Position numbers and translations under genes: made by a program. Below are positions 16,324 through 28,019 of a DNA stretch of 64,000 nucleotides, piece by piece. The notes below the pieces were generated by a model. That model saw only the letters and a program-made list of their open reading frames with translations, was not told the origin of the DNA and searched no databases. Within the stretch, counting starts at the first letter, position 1; the number at the start of each line of letters is the position of its first letter. Origin of the DNA: Thiocystis violacea (GTDB taxonomy: Bacteria; Pseudomonadota; Gammaproteobacteria; Chromatiales; Chromatiaceae); assembly GCF_016583575.1 (NCBI RefSeq), contig NZ_NRRG01000010.1, positions 1 to 64,000 on the forward strand, read 5' to 3'.

Positions 16324-19134
16324 ATGAATCTGCTACTCGTCGTGCTCGTCCCACTTGTCGGGGCGGGGCTGACCGGCTGGATATCCCGATTCGGCCGCAT
16401 GAAATCCGCCTGGATGACCGGGGGCCTCACGCTCCTCTCCCTGGCCTGTCTGGCGCCTTCCGCGCTGGCGCCCTTCGCGGGGGAGGTCGTGGTGCGGCGT
16501 TGGCCCTGGATCCCGGAGGTCGGGCTGGATCTGGCGTTCCGGCTCGATGGCCTGGGGCTGCTGTTCGCCATCATGATCCTGGGGATCGGCCTGCTGGTCG
16601 TTCTCTACGCCCGCTATTATCTGCCGGAACGCGATGGGCTCGGACGTTTCTATGCCTATCTCCTGCTGTTCATGGGCTCGATGCTCGGCATCGTGCTCTC
16701 GGAGAATCTGATCCAACTGCTGATCTTCTGGGAGATGACGAGTCTGTCCTCCTTCCTGCTGATCAGCTACGCCTATCGCAAGCAGGAAAGCCGGACCGGC
16801 GCGCGCATGGCGCTCACGGTCACCGGACTGGGCGGCCTGGCCATGCTCGGCGGTTTCCTGCTGCTGGGCGAGATGGCGGGCAGTTATGAACTCTCGGTGA
16901 TCCTGACCCAGGGCGACGCCATCCGCGCGGATCCGCTTTATACCCCCATGCTGGTGCTGATCCTGCTCGGCGCCTTTACCAAGTCGGCGCAGTTTCCCTT
17001 CCATTTCTGGTTGCCGCACGCCATGGCGGCGCCGACGCCGGTCTCCGCCTATCTGCACTCGGCGACCCTGGTCAAGGCCGGGGTCTTTCTGCTGGCGCGG
17101 CTCTTTCCGGTGCTGTCCGGAACCCCGGAATGGACCTGGCTGGTGATCGGCACGGGTCTCGCCACGCTGCTGATCGGGGCCGGAATCGCGTTCTTCAAGC
17201 ATGATCTCAAGGGGTTGCTGGCCTACTCGACCATCAGCCATCTGGGGCTGATCACGCTCCTGTTCGGCCTGGGCACCCCGCTGGCGGCGGTGGCCGCCGT
17301 CTTCCATATCCTCAATCACGCGACCTTCAAGGCGTCGCTCTTCATGGCGGCCGGCATCATCGACCACGAGTGCGGGACTCGCGACATGCGCCGGATCAAC
17401 GGTCTCTGGAAATTCATGCCCTACACCGCCACGCTGGCGATGGTGGCGGCGGCCTCGATGGCGGGCGTGCCGCTGTTCAACGGTTTTCTCTCCAAGGAGA
17501 TGTTCTTCGCCGAGACGGCCGATTTTTCCTCCGGATTCGAGTACGGCTGGATCCTGCCCTCCCTGGTGGGTCTGGCGGGCGTGCTGGCGGTCGCCTACTC
17601 ACTGCGGTTCATCCATGATGTCTTCTTCAATGGCGACCCCATCGATCTACCGAAAACGCCGCAGGAACCGCCGTTCTGGATGAAGGCGCCGGTGGCGGTG
17701 CTGGTGGCCATCTGTCTGCTGGTGGGAGTCCTGCCCGCCCTGACCGTCGCGCCCCTGCTCAAGATCGTCGTCGCCGCCGTCCTGCAGGCGCCGCCACCAG
17801 CCTTCGATCTGGCCATCTGGCACGGCTTCGGCCTGCCGGTGGTCATGAGTCTGATCGCGCTGTTCGGCGGAGTGCTGGTCTACACGACGCGCCGACCGCT
17901 GTTCAAGCTCGCCGAGCGCGTGGAAGGGCAACTCCTGGCCAAGGCGCTCCATGACTGGATCCTCGCCGGACTCCTCCACGGTTCGGCGCTGGCGACCCGG
18001 TGGCTGGACTCGGGCTCGCTGCAACGGCTGGTGCTGACCCTCGTCCTCTCGGTGCTGGCGCTGGGTCTGGTCGGCTTCCTGGACGACGGCTCGCCCTTGA
18101 CCGGACCGCGCGCCATCCTGCCGATCGATGGCGTCAGTCTCTTCATGACGGCGATGCTGATCCTGGTCGCCACCGCCACCCTGGTCCTGCATCGGCGGCG
18201 GCTCACGGCGCTGATCGTGGTCGGCGCCATGGGGCTGCTGGTGGCCCTGATCTTCGTCAAGTTCTCCGCGCCGGACCTGGCCCTGACGCAGCTCTCGGTG
18301 GAGATCGTGACCATCGTGCTGCTGCTGTTGGCGCTCTATTTCCTGCCCCAGCACAGCCCAGACGAATCGAGCTGGGCGCGACGCCTGCGCGACGGCGGCG
18401 TCGCCATCCTCGCCGGAGCGGGGGCCGGGGCGCTGACCTGGTCGATCCTGACCCGCCCGTTCGACTCCATCTCGGACTATTTCCTGGCCAACAGCCTGCC
18501 GGGCGGGGGCGGGTCGAACGTGGTCAATGTCATTCTGGTCGATTTCCGCGGCTACGACACCCTGGGCGAGATCTCGGTCCTGGCGCTGGCGGGGCTCGGC
18601 ATCCATGCCCTGCTCAAGGATCTACGGTTGCCGGGACTGGAGCGGGACGCGGAGGGACGGCCCTGGAACTGGGATCTTCACCCCAGCATCATGGCCGCGC
18701 TGACCCGACTGCTGCTGCCGCTGGCGCTGCTGGTGTCCGTGTTCATCTTCCTGCGCGGACACAATCAGCCGGGGGGCGGCTTCATCGCAGGGCTCATCAC
18801 CGCCGTCGCGCTCATCATGCAGTATCTGACCAATGGCGTGGCCTGGACGCACAGCCGTCTGTCCGGAAACATGTACCCATTGATCGGCGCCGGCCTGCTG
18901 ATCGCCACCCTGGCGGGACTGGGAAGCCTGGTGTTCGGCTACCCCTTCCTCACCTCCGCCTATACCCACGTTCACTGGCCGATCGTCGGAGACTTCGAAC
19001 TAGCCTCGGCCATGATCTTCGATCTGGGCGTCTACCTGGTCGTGGTCGGGGCAACGCTGCTGATTCTGATCCATCTCGGTCTGATGCATCAGGCCAGCCA
19101 CCCCGGACCGAACCAAGGCGAGGAGTCGCTCTGA
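16324..19134 (+). CDS. mrpA: Mrp-type Na+/H+ antiporter subunits A and B, fused
   Basis: A 936-residue inner-membrane protein with many helices. The first two thirds are the MrpA proton-translocating NuoL-like domain; the conserved stretch FKHDLKGLLAYSTISHLGLI lies near residue 290. A DUF4040-like segment follows around 610-690. The last ~170 residues (from about 770) match MrpB/MnhB, with FLRGHNQPGGGFIAGL. In Bacillus these are separate genes; fused PhaAB forms occur in rhizobia and other proteobacteria. It is the first gene of mrpABCDEFG, and its stop directly precedes mrpC. The complex exports Na+ (or other monovalent cations) in exchange for protons. Confidence 0.94.
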   Translation: MNLLLVVLVPLVGAGLTGWISRFGRMKSAWMTGGLTLLSLACLAPSALAPFAGEVVVRRWPWIPEVGLDLAFRLDGLGLLFAIMILGIGLLVVLYARYYLPERDGLGRFYAYLLLFMGSMLGIVLSENLIQLLIFWEMTSLSSFLLISYAYRKQESRTGARMALTVTGLGGLAMLGGFLLLGEMAGSYELSVILTQGDAIRADPLYTPMLVLILLGAFTKSAQFPFHFWLPHAMAAPTPVSAYLHSATLVKAGVFLLARLFPVLSGTPEWTWLVIGTGLATLLIGAGIAFFKHDLKGLLAYSTISHLGLITLLFGLGTPLAAVAAVFHILNHATFKASLFMAAGIIDHECGTRDMRRINGLWKFMPYTATLAMVAAASMAGVPLFNGFLSKEMFFAETADFSSGFEYGWILPSLVGLAGVLAVAYSLRFIHDVFFNGDPIDLPKTPQEPPFWMKAPVAVLVAICLLVGVLPALTVAPLLKIVVAAVLQAPPPAFDLAIWHGFGLPVVMSLIALFGGVLVYTTRRPLFKLAERVEGQLLAKALHDWILAGLLHGSALATRWLDSGSLQRLVLTLVLSVLALGLVGFLDDGSPLTGPRAILPIDGVSLFMTAMLILVATATLVLHRRRLTALIVVGAMGLLVALIFVKFSAPDLALTQLSVEIVTIVLLLLALYFLPQHSPDESSWARRLRDGGVAILAGAGAGALTWSILTRPFDSISDYFLANSLPGGGGSNVVNVILVDFRGYDTLGEISVLALAGLGIHALLKDLRLPGLERDAEGRPWNWDLHPSIMAALTRLLLPLALLVSVFIFLRGHNQPGGGFIAGLITAVALIMQYLTNGVAWTHSRLSGNMYPLIGAGLLIATLAGLGSLVFGYPFLTSAYTHVHWPIVGDFELASAMIFDLGVYLVVVGATLLILIHLGLMHQASHPGPNQGEESL

Positions 19135-19476
19135 ATGGAAGCCTTGATGAGCCTCATCGTTGGCGTGCTGACCGCCTGCGGCGTCTATCTGCTGCTGCGC
19201 GCGCGCACCTTTCCGGTCGTGCTGGGACTGACCCTGCTGACCTATGGCGTGAACCTCTTCCTGTTCGCGAGCGGACGTCTGACGATCGGCGCGCCACCCA
19301 TCATCGACACGCAGGCGACCCAGTACACCGATCCCCTGCCCCAGGCCCTGGTGCTGACGGCGATCGTCATCAGCTTCGCCATGACCGCCTTCGTCATCAT
19401 GCTGTCGCTCAAGGCCCGCGCCGAGCTGGGTAACGATCATGTCGATGGGCGCGAGACACCGGGAGACCAGCCATGA
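19135..19476 (+). CDS. mrpC: Mrp-type Na+/H+ antiporter subunit C
   Basis: A 113-residue membrane protein homologous to NuoK, with three helices (about 4-20, 27-47, 73-95). Its PLPQALVLTAIVISFAMTAF segment is the hallmark of MrpC/MnhC. The ATG follows the mrpA stop with no gap, and its stop overlaps the mrpD start by four bases, so translation is probably coupled. Confidence 0.94.
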   Translation: MEALMSLIVGVLTACGVYLLLRARTFPVVLGLTLLTYGVNLFLFASGRLTIGAPPIIDTQATQYTDPLPQALVLTAIVISFAMTAFVIMLSLKARAELGNDHVDGRETPGDQP

Positions 19477-21014
19477 CGCACCTCGTCATCGCGCCCGTGC
19501 TGCTGCCGCTGCTGGCCGGGATCCTGCTTCTGCTGACGCGGCCCCTGTTGCCGCTTGGGGTCAGACGCGGCCTGAATCTGGCCGCCGTCGCGGGTCAGGT
19601 GGCGCTGGCGGTCTGGTTGCTAACGCTGGTCGACGGCGGCGCGATCCTGACCTACAACCTGGGTCACTGGCCGGCCCCCTTCGGGATCGTGCTGGTGGCG
19701 GATCGGCTGTCGGTCTGGATGCTGCTGATCACCGCCCTGCTGGCCTTCTTCGCCCTGCTCCATGCGGTGCGTGGAACCGACCGGGGCAGCCGACACTTCC
19801 ACACCTTGTTTCAGTTGCAGTTGTTCGGGCTGAACGGCGCCTTTCTCACCGGCGATCTCTTCAATCTATTCGTCTTCTTCGAGGTTCTACTGCTCGCCTC
19901 CTACGGGCTGATGGTGCATGGCGGCGGCGCCCGGCGGGTCCAGGCCGGGCTGCACTTCGTGGTGCTCAACCTGGTCGGATCGACGCTGTTCCTCTTTGCC
20001 GCCGGAACCCTTTATGGCGTGCTGGGAACCCTCAACCTGGCGGACCTGGCGGTGAAGGTCGCCGCGCTGCCGCCCGAGAATCTGGGTCCGGTGCGCGCCG
20101 CGGGGCTGCTGCTGCTCGCCGTCTTCGCGCTCAAGGCCGCGCTCGTCCCGCTGCACCTCTGGCTGCCCGCGGCCTATTCATCGACCTCGGCGCCGGTCGC
20201 GGCGCTCTTCGCCATCATGACCAAGGTTGGCGCCTATTGTCTGTTGCGGGTCGAGACCCTGATCTTCGGCGCCGGAGCGGGCGAGCTGGCGGGACTCTAC
20301 GCGGACTGGCTGTGGCCCCTGGGCCTGCTGACGCTTCTGCTGGGATCCCTGGGCGCGCTGGCCGCGACGGAGCTGCGCCGCCAGGTCGCCTATCTGGTGG
20401 TGGTCTCGGTCGGGCTCCTGCTGAGCGCCTTCGGTCTCGCGACCCCGGCCGGCATCGCGGCCGGACTCTATTATCTGGTCCACACCACCTTCGCGGCGGC
20501 GGCCTTCTTCCTGTTGGCGGATCTGATCGCCGAGGAACGGGGATCCCTGGCCGACCGACTGGTTCCGGGGCCAACGGTGCGGCGCGTCGGACTGCTCGGC
20601 GGTCTCTTCTTCTTCACCGCGCTGCTGGTCGCGGGACTGCCACCGCTACCCGGATTCGTCGGAAAATTCCTGGTGCTGCGCGCCGCGCTGGAAACGCCGG
20701 GCTGGCCTTGGGTGATGGCCGTGATCCTGACCTCCGGGCTGCTGGGGATCATCGCGCTCGGGCGCTCGGGAAGCCTGCTGTTCTTCGCAACCCAGGGAGC
20801 CACCAACCAGGGCGACTCGATTCCCTCGGATTCGCCCGGGAAGTCGGGCGGGAGCGCCTGGCCAACGCTCGGCCTGCTCGCCCTCGGTCTGATCCTGCTG
20901 GCCTGGTCCGGGCCGGCGCTGGAGTATTGCGCGGCCATGGCCGATCAGTTGCTGGATCCGCAAGGCTATATCCAGGCGGTACTGGAGCCGCCAGGCGCTG
21001 GAGACGAACGATGA
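19473..21014 (+). CDS. mrpD: Mrp-type Na+/H+ antiporter subunit D
   Basis: A 513-residue NuoN/M-like membrane subunit of about 14 helices. It contains the DLFNLFVFFEVLLLASY and ALVPLHLWLPAAYSSTSAPVAALFA motifs of the proton-antiporter superfamily. Together with MrpA it is thought to form the proton path. A polar, low-complexity segment near 438-455 (ATNQGDSIPSDSPGKSGGSAW) lies before the last helix. GGGAG precedes the ATG. The stop overlaps the mrpE start. Confidence 0.94.
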   Translation: MTHLVIAPVLLPLLAGILLLLTRPLLPLGVRRGLNLAAVAGQVALAVWLLTLVDGGAILTYNLGHWPAPFGIVLVADRLSVWMLLITALLAFFALLHAVRGTDRGSRHFHTLFQLQLFGLNGAFLTGDLFNLFVFFEVLLLASYGLMVHGGGARRVQAGLHFVVLNLVGSTLFLFAAGTLYGVLGTLNLADLAVKVAALPPENLGPVRAAGLLLLAVFALKAALVPLHLWLPAAYSSTSAPVAALFAIMTKVGAYCLLRVETLIFGAGAGELAGLYADWLWPLGLLTLLLGSLGALAATELRRQVAYLVVVSVGLLLSAFGLATPAGIAAGLYYLVHTTFAAAAFFLLADLIAEERGSLADRLVPGPTVRRVGLLGGLFFFTALLVAGLPPLPGFVGKFLVLRAALETPGWPWVMAVILTSGLLGIIALGRSGSLLFFATQGATNQGDSIPSDSPGKSGGSAWPTLGLLALGLILLAWSGPALEYCAAMADQLLDPQGYIQAVLEPPGAGDER

Positions 21015-21505
21015 AGAGACGGCTGCTGCCCCATCCGATCCTGACGCCGATCCTGGCCCTGATCTGGGTGCTTCTGTCCAACAGCCTGTCACCCGGACAG
21101 ATTCTGCTCGGACTGCTGCTGGGCTGGATCATCCCCATCTTCACCCGGCCCTTCTGGCCGGAGCGGGTCACCATCCGCAAACCAGCGACCTTGCTCCGCT
21201 TTCTGGTCGTGGTGCTCTATGACATCCTGGTCGCCAATCTCGCGGTAGCCTGGCTGATCCTGCGCGGGAGCCATCACATCAGGCCCGCGTTCGTTGTGGT
21301 GCCGCTCGCGCTGCGCTCCGACCTGGGCATCAGTCTGCTGGCCAATGTCATTTCACTCACGCCCGGCACGGTCTCCTCCTGGCTGAGTCCGGATCGCCGC
21401 CGTCTGGTGGTCCAGGGGCTCTCCGTGAAGGATCCGGCCGAATTGATAAACACCATCAAAGGCCGCTACGAGGCGCCGCTACTGGAGGTCTTCGAGTCAT
21501 GTTGA
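21011..21505 (+). CDS. mrpE: Mrp-type Na+/H+ antiporter subunit E
   Basis: A 164-residue protein with two or three N-terminal helices (about 10-45 and 58-80) and a C-terminal cytoplasmic domain with LANVISLTPGTVSSWLSPDRRRLVVQGL, characteristic of MrpE/MnhE. The ATG at 21011 overlaps the mrpD stop as ATGA. A much longer open frame runs upstream in the same phase, but it is only the shadow of mrpD. Confidence 0.93.
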   Translation: MKRRLLPHPILTPILALIWVLLSNSLSPGQILLGLLLGWIIPIFTRPFWPERVTIRKPATLLRFLVVVLYDILVANLAVAWLILRGSHHIRPAFVVVPLALRSDLGISLLANVISLTPGTVSSWLSPDRRRLVVQGLSVKDPAELINTIKGRYEAPLLEVFESC

Positions 21506-21768
21506 GCACCGCCATCCTGATCGCCTTCGCGCTGGTGTCGGCCGCCATCGGCCTGACCCTCTGGCGTCTGTTGACCGGACCGGACACGCCGGACCGCATC
21601 CTGGCGCTGGACACCCTCTATGTGAACGCCATCGCCCTGCTGGTCCTGCTCGGCATGCATTTGAGCAGCGCGCTCTATTTCGAGGCGGCCATCCTGATCG
21701 CCATGATGGGCTTCGTCGGCACCGTCGCGCTCTGCAAATACCTGCTGCGCGGCGACATCATCGAGTAG
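21499..21768 (+). CDS. mrpF: Mrp-type Na+/H+ antiporter subunit F
   Basis: An 89-residue three-helix membrane protein with the MrpF signature LTGPDTPDRILALDTLYVNA in its first loop. It overlaps the mrpE end by seven bases, and GAGG precedes its ATG. Confidence 0.93.
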   Translation: MLSTAILIAFALVSAAIGLTLWRLLTGPDTPDRILALDTLYVNAIALLVLLGMHLSSALYFEAAILIAMMGFVGTVALCKYLLRGDIIE

Positions 21769-21825
21769 GGATATCGGGAAACCAGGGATTCGAAACCACG
21801 GCGATTCAAGAAGCAGGGTCTTAAG

Positions 21826-22173
21826 ATGCTGGAAATCACGCTCTCCGCTCTCATCATCATCGGCGCGCTCTTCACCTTCATCGGGTCGCTTGGACTGGTT
21901 CGCATGCCCGACTTCTACACCCGTCTGCACGGTCCGACCAAAGCGACGACCCTGGGCGTCGGCAGCCTGCTGATCGCCTCCATGATCTATTTCAGCACCC
22001 AGGGCCAAGGCGTCAGCTTTCACGAGATCCTGGTGACGCTGTTCCTCTTCATCACCGCGCCGGTGAGCGCCCATCTGTTGTCCAAGGCGGCGTTGCACCT
22101 GGGGGTCGAGTCATTGTCCAAGCCGCCACCCGAGGTGGAACGGGCGGACGCGGATGGAGCAGGAACGCCTTAA
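21826..22173 (+). CDS. mrpG: Mrp-type Na+/H+ antiporter subunit G
   Basis: A 115-residue three-helix membrane protein with the MrpG motif GSLGLVRMPDFYTRLHGPTKATTLGV near residues 20-46. It ends in a polar tail. It closes the operon 57 bp after mrpF and converges on moaE, leaving 26 bp between stops. Confidence 0.93.
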   Translation: MLEITLSALIIIGALFTFIGSLGLVRMPDFYTRLHGPTKATTLGVGSLLIASMIYFSTQGQGVSFHEILVTLFLFITAPVSAHLLSKAALHLGVESLSKPPPEVERADADGAGTP

Positions 22174-22199
22174 CCACCCAGCTCACGCGGATCCTGGCG

Positions 22200-22688
22200 C
22201 TACCGCTTTCCGGCCTCTCCAACACGATCCTCGGATTCACCCCAGCGCCCCGCCGCCGCATCATCCGACTCCCGCGCCTCGACCCAACGTTCGCCCTCTT
22301 CGGTGCGCTCCTTCTTCCAGAAGGGCGCGCGGGTCTTGAGATAGTCGATCAGGAATTCGCAGGCACGGAAGGCATCGCCTCGGTGCCGGCTGGCGACACC
22401 CACGAAGACGATGGGATCCTGTGGTTCGAGCCTTCCAACCCGATGGATGATGGTGAGGCCATCAAGACTCCAGCGTGATACGGCCTCCTCGGCGATCGCG
22501 CCGAGTGCCTTTTCGGTCATGCCGGGATAGTGCTCCAAGGTCATCCGGGATACCCCGACGTCCTCGTTGAGATCACGCATCAAACCGACGAAGGTGACCA
22601 AGGCGCCGACACTGGAATGGCCCCGCCACAGGGCATCCTGCTCGGCGGCGGTATCGAAGGGCTCGGTCTGGACGAGGATTCGCGCCAT
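22200..22688 (-). CDS. moaE: Molybdopterin synthase catalytic subunit
   Basis: A 162-residue cytosolic enzyme that, with thiocarboxylated MoaD, inserts two sulfurs into precursor Z to form molybdopterin. Conserved motifs include VGALVTFVGLMRD (27-39), LEHYPGMTEK (51-60), IHRVGRLEP (81-89), VASRHRGDAF (98-107) and the catalytic region LKTRAPFWKKE with Lys118 and Lys125/126. The C-terminal ~20 residues are a charged extension absent from E. coli MoaE. No moaD lies beside it. It is the last gene of the leftward glgB-DUF2288-yaiI-nnrU-moaE series. Confidence 0.93.
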   Translation of the reverse strand: MARILVQTEPFDTAAEQDALWRGHSSVGALVTFVGLMRDLNEDVGVSRMTLEHYPGMTEKALGAIAEEAVSRWSLDGLTIIHRVGRLEPQDPIVFVGVASRHRGDAFRACEFLIDYLKTRAPFWKKERTEEGERWVEARESDDAAAGRWGESEDRVGEAGKR

Positions 22689-22694
22689 GCGGCA

Positions 22695-23267
22695 TCACCC
22701 GATGGGCGCGACGCCCATGAGAACGCGGTGCAGCCAGAACATGAAGAGCAGATAGAGGCCCAGTCCGCCGACGATGGCGATGGCATCGTTGATCGGACTC
22801 GGAGGAGCGCCCTGGACCAGGGGGCCGACGCGATGCTTGAGCGAAACGCGATCCGCGACGGCCCAGGCCAGGAAAGTGCCGAACAGCAGCAGATCCGCCA
22901 GGGTTCCGTTGGGAAACAGATGGGCGAAGGCCCAGATCTTCACCGCGAGCAGCATGGGATGCTTGACGGCGGTCTGGATGCGGCCGGGCAGGTAGGCGGC
23001 CAGGAGCAAAGGGAAGACGGGCAACATCAGCAAGAGGCTGATGTGACGGAACCAGGTCGGCGGATCGTAGAGGACAACGGGTGACAGACGGGCGGCGCCG
23101 TAGCCCTGGACGATCAGCACGAAGCCGACCAGGGACACCAGTGCGTAGACCGCCTGCCAGGGGATGACGCCGAAACGCTCGACGACGCTTGTCCGTAAAC
23201 CGGGCTTGATGATCGAGATGGAGTGCATCCCGAGGAAGAGAATGAGTCCGAGGATAAGTAGGGCCAT
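22695..23267 (-). CDS. NnrU family membrane protein
   Basis: A 190-residue inner-membrane protein with about five or six helices. It has the NnrU signature: FLGMHSISI at the N-terminus, the LLMLPVFPLL helix, the KHPMLLAVKIWAFAHLFPNG segment (about residues 105-124) and DRVSLKHR. NnrU proteins are linked to nitric oxide and nitrite metabolism in denitrifiers, but members are broadly distributed and related to methyltransferase-type membrane proteins. The start at 23267 (MALLILGL) was taken rather than a frame 40 codons longer because the extension is Pro/Ser-rich, overlaps the preceding gene and has no ribosome-binding site. GGGAG lies upstream of the chosen ATG. It ends seven bases before moaE. 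Confidence 0.87.
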   Translation of the reverse strand: MALLILGLILFLGMHSISIIKPGLRTSVVERFGVIPWQAVYALVSLVGFVLIVQGYGAARLSPVVLYDPPTWFRHISLLLMLPVFPLLLAAYLPGRIQTAVKHPMLLAVKIWAFAHLFPNGTLADLLLFGTFLAWAVADRVSLKHRVGPLVQGAPPSPINDAIAIVGGLGLYLLFMFWLHRVLMGVAPIG

Positions 23268-23325
23268 TGAATCACTGCTCCCATGAAAGGCTGGCGACGG
23301 CTGACTTAGGACAGGCTCCCTTGGA

Positions 23326-23778
23326 TCAACGGGGCGCGTGCCTGGCGAGAAAGGCATCCAGGGCATTGGCGAAGGACTGACGGTCACGGTCGCCCATGAC
23401 CGCCGGACCTCCCGTGTTCACGCCCGTGGAGCGCAGGGTCTCCATGAAATCACGCATGTTCAGGCGCTCACGGATGTTGTCCTTGGTATAGACCTGACCG
23501 CGCGGATTCAAGGCGTGAGCGTCCCTGGCGATGACCTCGGCGGCCAGCGGGATGTCGGCGGTGATCACCAGATCGCCGGGGGCGAGGCGTTTGACGATCT
23601 CGTTGTCGGCGACATCGAATCCAGACGAGACCTGAATCGCGCGGATGAAACGCGATGGCGGAAGCACCTGGGGCTGATTGGCGACCAGGGTGACCGGAAC
23701 CTCGACCCGCTCGGCCGCCCGGAACAGGATCTCCCGGATCACCCTTGGGCAAGCGTCGGCGTCGACCCAGATGCGCAT
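23326..23778 (-). CDS. yaiI: YaiI/YqxD (UPF0178) family protein
   Basis: A 150-residue protein matching UPF0178 along its length: [18 protein letters not shown] at the start, then [11 protein letters not shown] and [12 protein letters not shown] in the middle. The acidic D6-D8 cluster and the later ADIPLA motif resemble PIN-like nuclease folds. The family's role is unproven. A strong AGGAGG lies before the ATG. The start overlaps the upstream DUF2288 gene by 40 bp. Confidence 0.9.
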   Translation of the reverse strand: MRIWVDADACPRVIREILFRAAERVEVPVTLVANQPQVLPPSRFIRAIQVSSGFDVADNEIVKRLAPGDLVITADIPLAAEVIARDAHALNPRGQVYTKDNIRERLNMRDFMETLRSTGVNTGGPAVMGDRDRQSFANALDAFLARHAPR

Positions 23779-24069
23779 AGGGCCTCCTGAACCAGAATCC
23801 AGGGCTTGACGACGAGCGCCCAGACCTCGGCGTCCGCCGCGAGCCAGGCGCGCGCCTGCGCGTCACCGACCGGCACGATCCGCCCCGCCGACAGTTCGGC
23901 GGCGACGGTTGCGGCTTCGTCGCGCGCCAGACAGAGACCGACCTCGATGAGATCGAGCCCCTGGGCGACCTCGATCACCCGTCCCTGGGCGAAGAAGCGC
24001 TGGAGTTCACGCCATGGGATCCGAGCCGTTTCCTGGTTGAGTCTGGCCCGCTCGATCCCGTCCGGATCC

Positions 24070-24083
<14 letters not shown>
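23739..24083 (-). CDS. DUF2288 family protein
   Basis: A 114-residue soluble protein. It matches DUF2288 through [28 protein letters not shown] (about 12-39) and the [26 protein letters not shown] segment (74-100). The function of this family is unknown. The start overlaps the glgB end by 14 bp and is preceded by GAGG. It also overlaps yaiI, so the three genes are tightly coupled. Confidence 0.85.
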
Positions 24084-26322
<2,239 letters not shown>

Positions 26323-26639
26323 CTCGTTCTTGTTCCTCTTGAAATCAGCGATTCGTATTGGCGGAAGGCCCATGCGAGCAGGTTGGAGCCGGACGGGTCG
26401 CGACCGCGGTGGGCTACATGATTCCCGCTCGCCGGCGCCGATGAAGGGAGGTCCACCGGGCGTCCATCCTCGGACGCGTCGCTTGGGTTCATCGCGTCAA
26501 CGTCCATCCCGAGCCAGGCGGCGGAGCCTGGCCCCGAATGCCGCCATCAAGCCCGAACGCTGGGGGTTGTAATATGTCTTGATGGTATCATAAGGACGTT
26601 CTGATAAACCCCGACGCGTCGCTCATGACAGGAGAACTC
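26323..26639. promoter_or_regulatory. Divergent glgB/glgC intergenic region
   Basis: This 317-bp space must hold the promoters of both genes. Near glgC the sequence turns AT-rich (26566-26593) with -10-like TAATAT (26570) and TATCAT (26586), but a matching -35 box at correct spacing is not clear. No palindromic operator stands out. Confidence 0.4.
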
Positions 26640-27911
26640 ATGCCCCATACGAACCCCAGGTTCATCAGTCGCCTGACCCGAAACACCCTGGCGCTGATTC
26701 TGGCCGGGGGACGGGGTTCGCGGCTCATGCACTTGACCGCCTGGCGCTCCAAGCCCGCCGTTCCCTTCGGTGGGAAGTTCCGCATCATCGACTTCCCGCT
26801 CTCCAACTGCATCAATTCCGGCATCCGCCGCATCGGCGTGTTGACGCAGTACAAGGCCCACTCGCTCATCCTGCATATCCAGAAGGGCTGGGGCTTCCTG
26901 CGCGGCGAGTTCGGCGAGTTCGTCGAACTCTGGCCCGCTCAGCAGCGCGTGGCCGAGACCGCCTGGTACGCCGGCACCGCGGACGCGGTCTTCCAGAATC
27001 TGGACATCATCCGGGATCACAACCCCGAGTACATCCTGGTGCTGGCTGGCGACCACATTTACAAGATGGACTACGGCGCCATGATCGCCTACCACGTCGA
27101 GAGCGGCGCCGACATGACGGTGGGCTGCCTGGAGGTGGATGTGGAGCGGGCGCGCGAATTCGGCGTCATGTCCGTGGATGGTGAACAGCGGGTGAGAAGC
27201 TTCGCCGAGAAACCCGATACCCCCGAGACCATCCCCGGCATGCCCGGCCGCTGTCTGGCCTCCATGGGCATTTACGTCTTCAATCGCGGCTTCCTGTTCG
27301 AGCAGCTCTACAAGGATGCCGACACGCCCTCGTCGAGCCACGACTTCGGCAAGGACATCATCCCGAACGTCATCAAGCTCTACCGGGTGATGGCCTACAC
27401 CTTCCGCGATCCGCGCAGCGGCGAGCTGGCCTACTGGCGCGACGTGGGCACGCTGGACGCCTTCTGGGAGGCCAACCTGGAGCTGATCGGCGTGACCCCG
27501 CCCCTGAATCTCTACGACAAGAGCTGGCCGATCTGGACCTATCAGGAGCAGCTGCCGCCGGCCAAGTTCGTCTTCGACGACGAGGACCGACGCGGCATGG
27601 CGGTCGATTCCATGGTCTCCGGCGGCTGCATCATCTCCGGCGCCACGGTACGTCACTCCCTGCTGTTCTCCAACGTTCGGGTGAATTCCTACGCCCAGAT
27701 CTCGGATTCGGTGATCCTGCCGGACGTCGACATCGGCCGTAAATGCATCGTCCGCAATGCCGTCATCGACCGTTATTGCCAGCTTGAGGAGGGTATTCAG
27801 ATCGGCGTCGACCCCGAGGCCGATCGCCGTGCCGGATTCCATGTGAGCGAGGGCGGAATCACCCTGGTCACCCCGGAGATGCTCGGACAAGACGCCAATC
27901 ACGTTCGGTAG
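26640..27911 (+). CDS. glgC: Glucose-1-phosphate adenylyltransferase
   Basis: A 423-residue ADP-glucose pyrophosphorylase, the committed step of glycogen synthesis. It has the nucleotidyltransferase motif LAGGRGSRL (21-29), with [20 protein letters not shown] right after, [10 protein letters not shown] near 141-150, and FAEKPDTP. The C-terminal left-handed beta-helix ([23 protein letters not shown]) follows. The ATG at 26640 has AGGAG seven bases upstream; an ATG five codons earlier does not. Allosteric control by glycolytic intermediates is known for the family. The stop is embedded in the GGATGGGT repeat. Confidence 0.96.
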   Translation: MPHTNPRFISRLTRNTLALILAGGRGSRLMHLTAWRSKPAVPFGGKFRIIDFPLSNCINSGIRRIGVLTQYKAHSLILHIQKGWGFLRGEFGEFVELWPAQQRVAETAWYAGTADAVFQNLDIIRDHNPEYILVLAGDHIYKMDYGAMIAYHVESGADMTVGCLEVDVERAREFGVMSVDGEQRVRSFAEKPDTPETIPGMPGRCLASMGIYVFNRGFLFEQLYKDADTPSSSHDFGKDIIPNVIKLYRVMAYTFRDPRSGELAYWRDVGTLDAFWEANLELIGVTPPLNLYDKSWPIWTYQEQLPPAKFVFDDEDRRGMAVDSMVSGGCIISGATVRHSLLFSNVRVNSYAQISDSVILPDVDIGRKCIVRNAVIDRYCQLEEGIQIGVDPEADRRAGFHVSEGGITLVTPEMLGQDANHVR

Positions 27912-27939
27912 GATGGGTAGAGCAAAGCGAAACCCATCC
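27910..27939. repeat. Inverted repeat GGATGGGT...ACCCATCC after glgC
   Basis: GGATGGGT and ACCCATCC flank AGAGCAAAGCGAA, beginning within the glgC TAG. Similar GATGGGTnnnGC..CCCATC sequences are common short interspersed repeats in many proteobacteria. Here it may also act as a transcript-end hairpin, although no T-tract follows. Confidence 0.65.
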
Positions 27940-28019
27940 TCCCAACTCCGAAGCCCAAGAAAAAAGGACGATCGGCTCAAACCTCATCCAACCTTCAGAT
28001 TGGAGCGGCCCCACGCACC

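Noticed and set aside
19439-21010. Upstream extension of the mrpE frame
   Set aside because: It is the out-of-frame shadow of mrpD, Arg/Gly/Ala-rich; MrpE homology begins at 21011.
27912-28019. TPP riboswitch upstream of thiS
   Set aside because: The conserved CUGAGA and surrounding helices are absent; the region holds only the GGATGGGT repeat.
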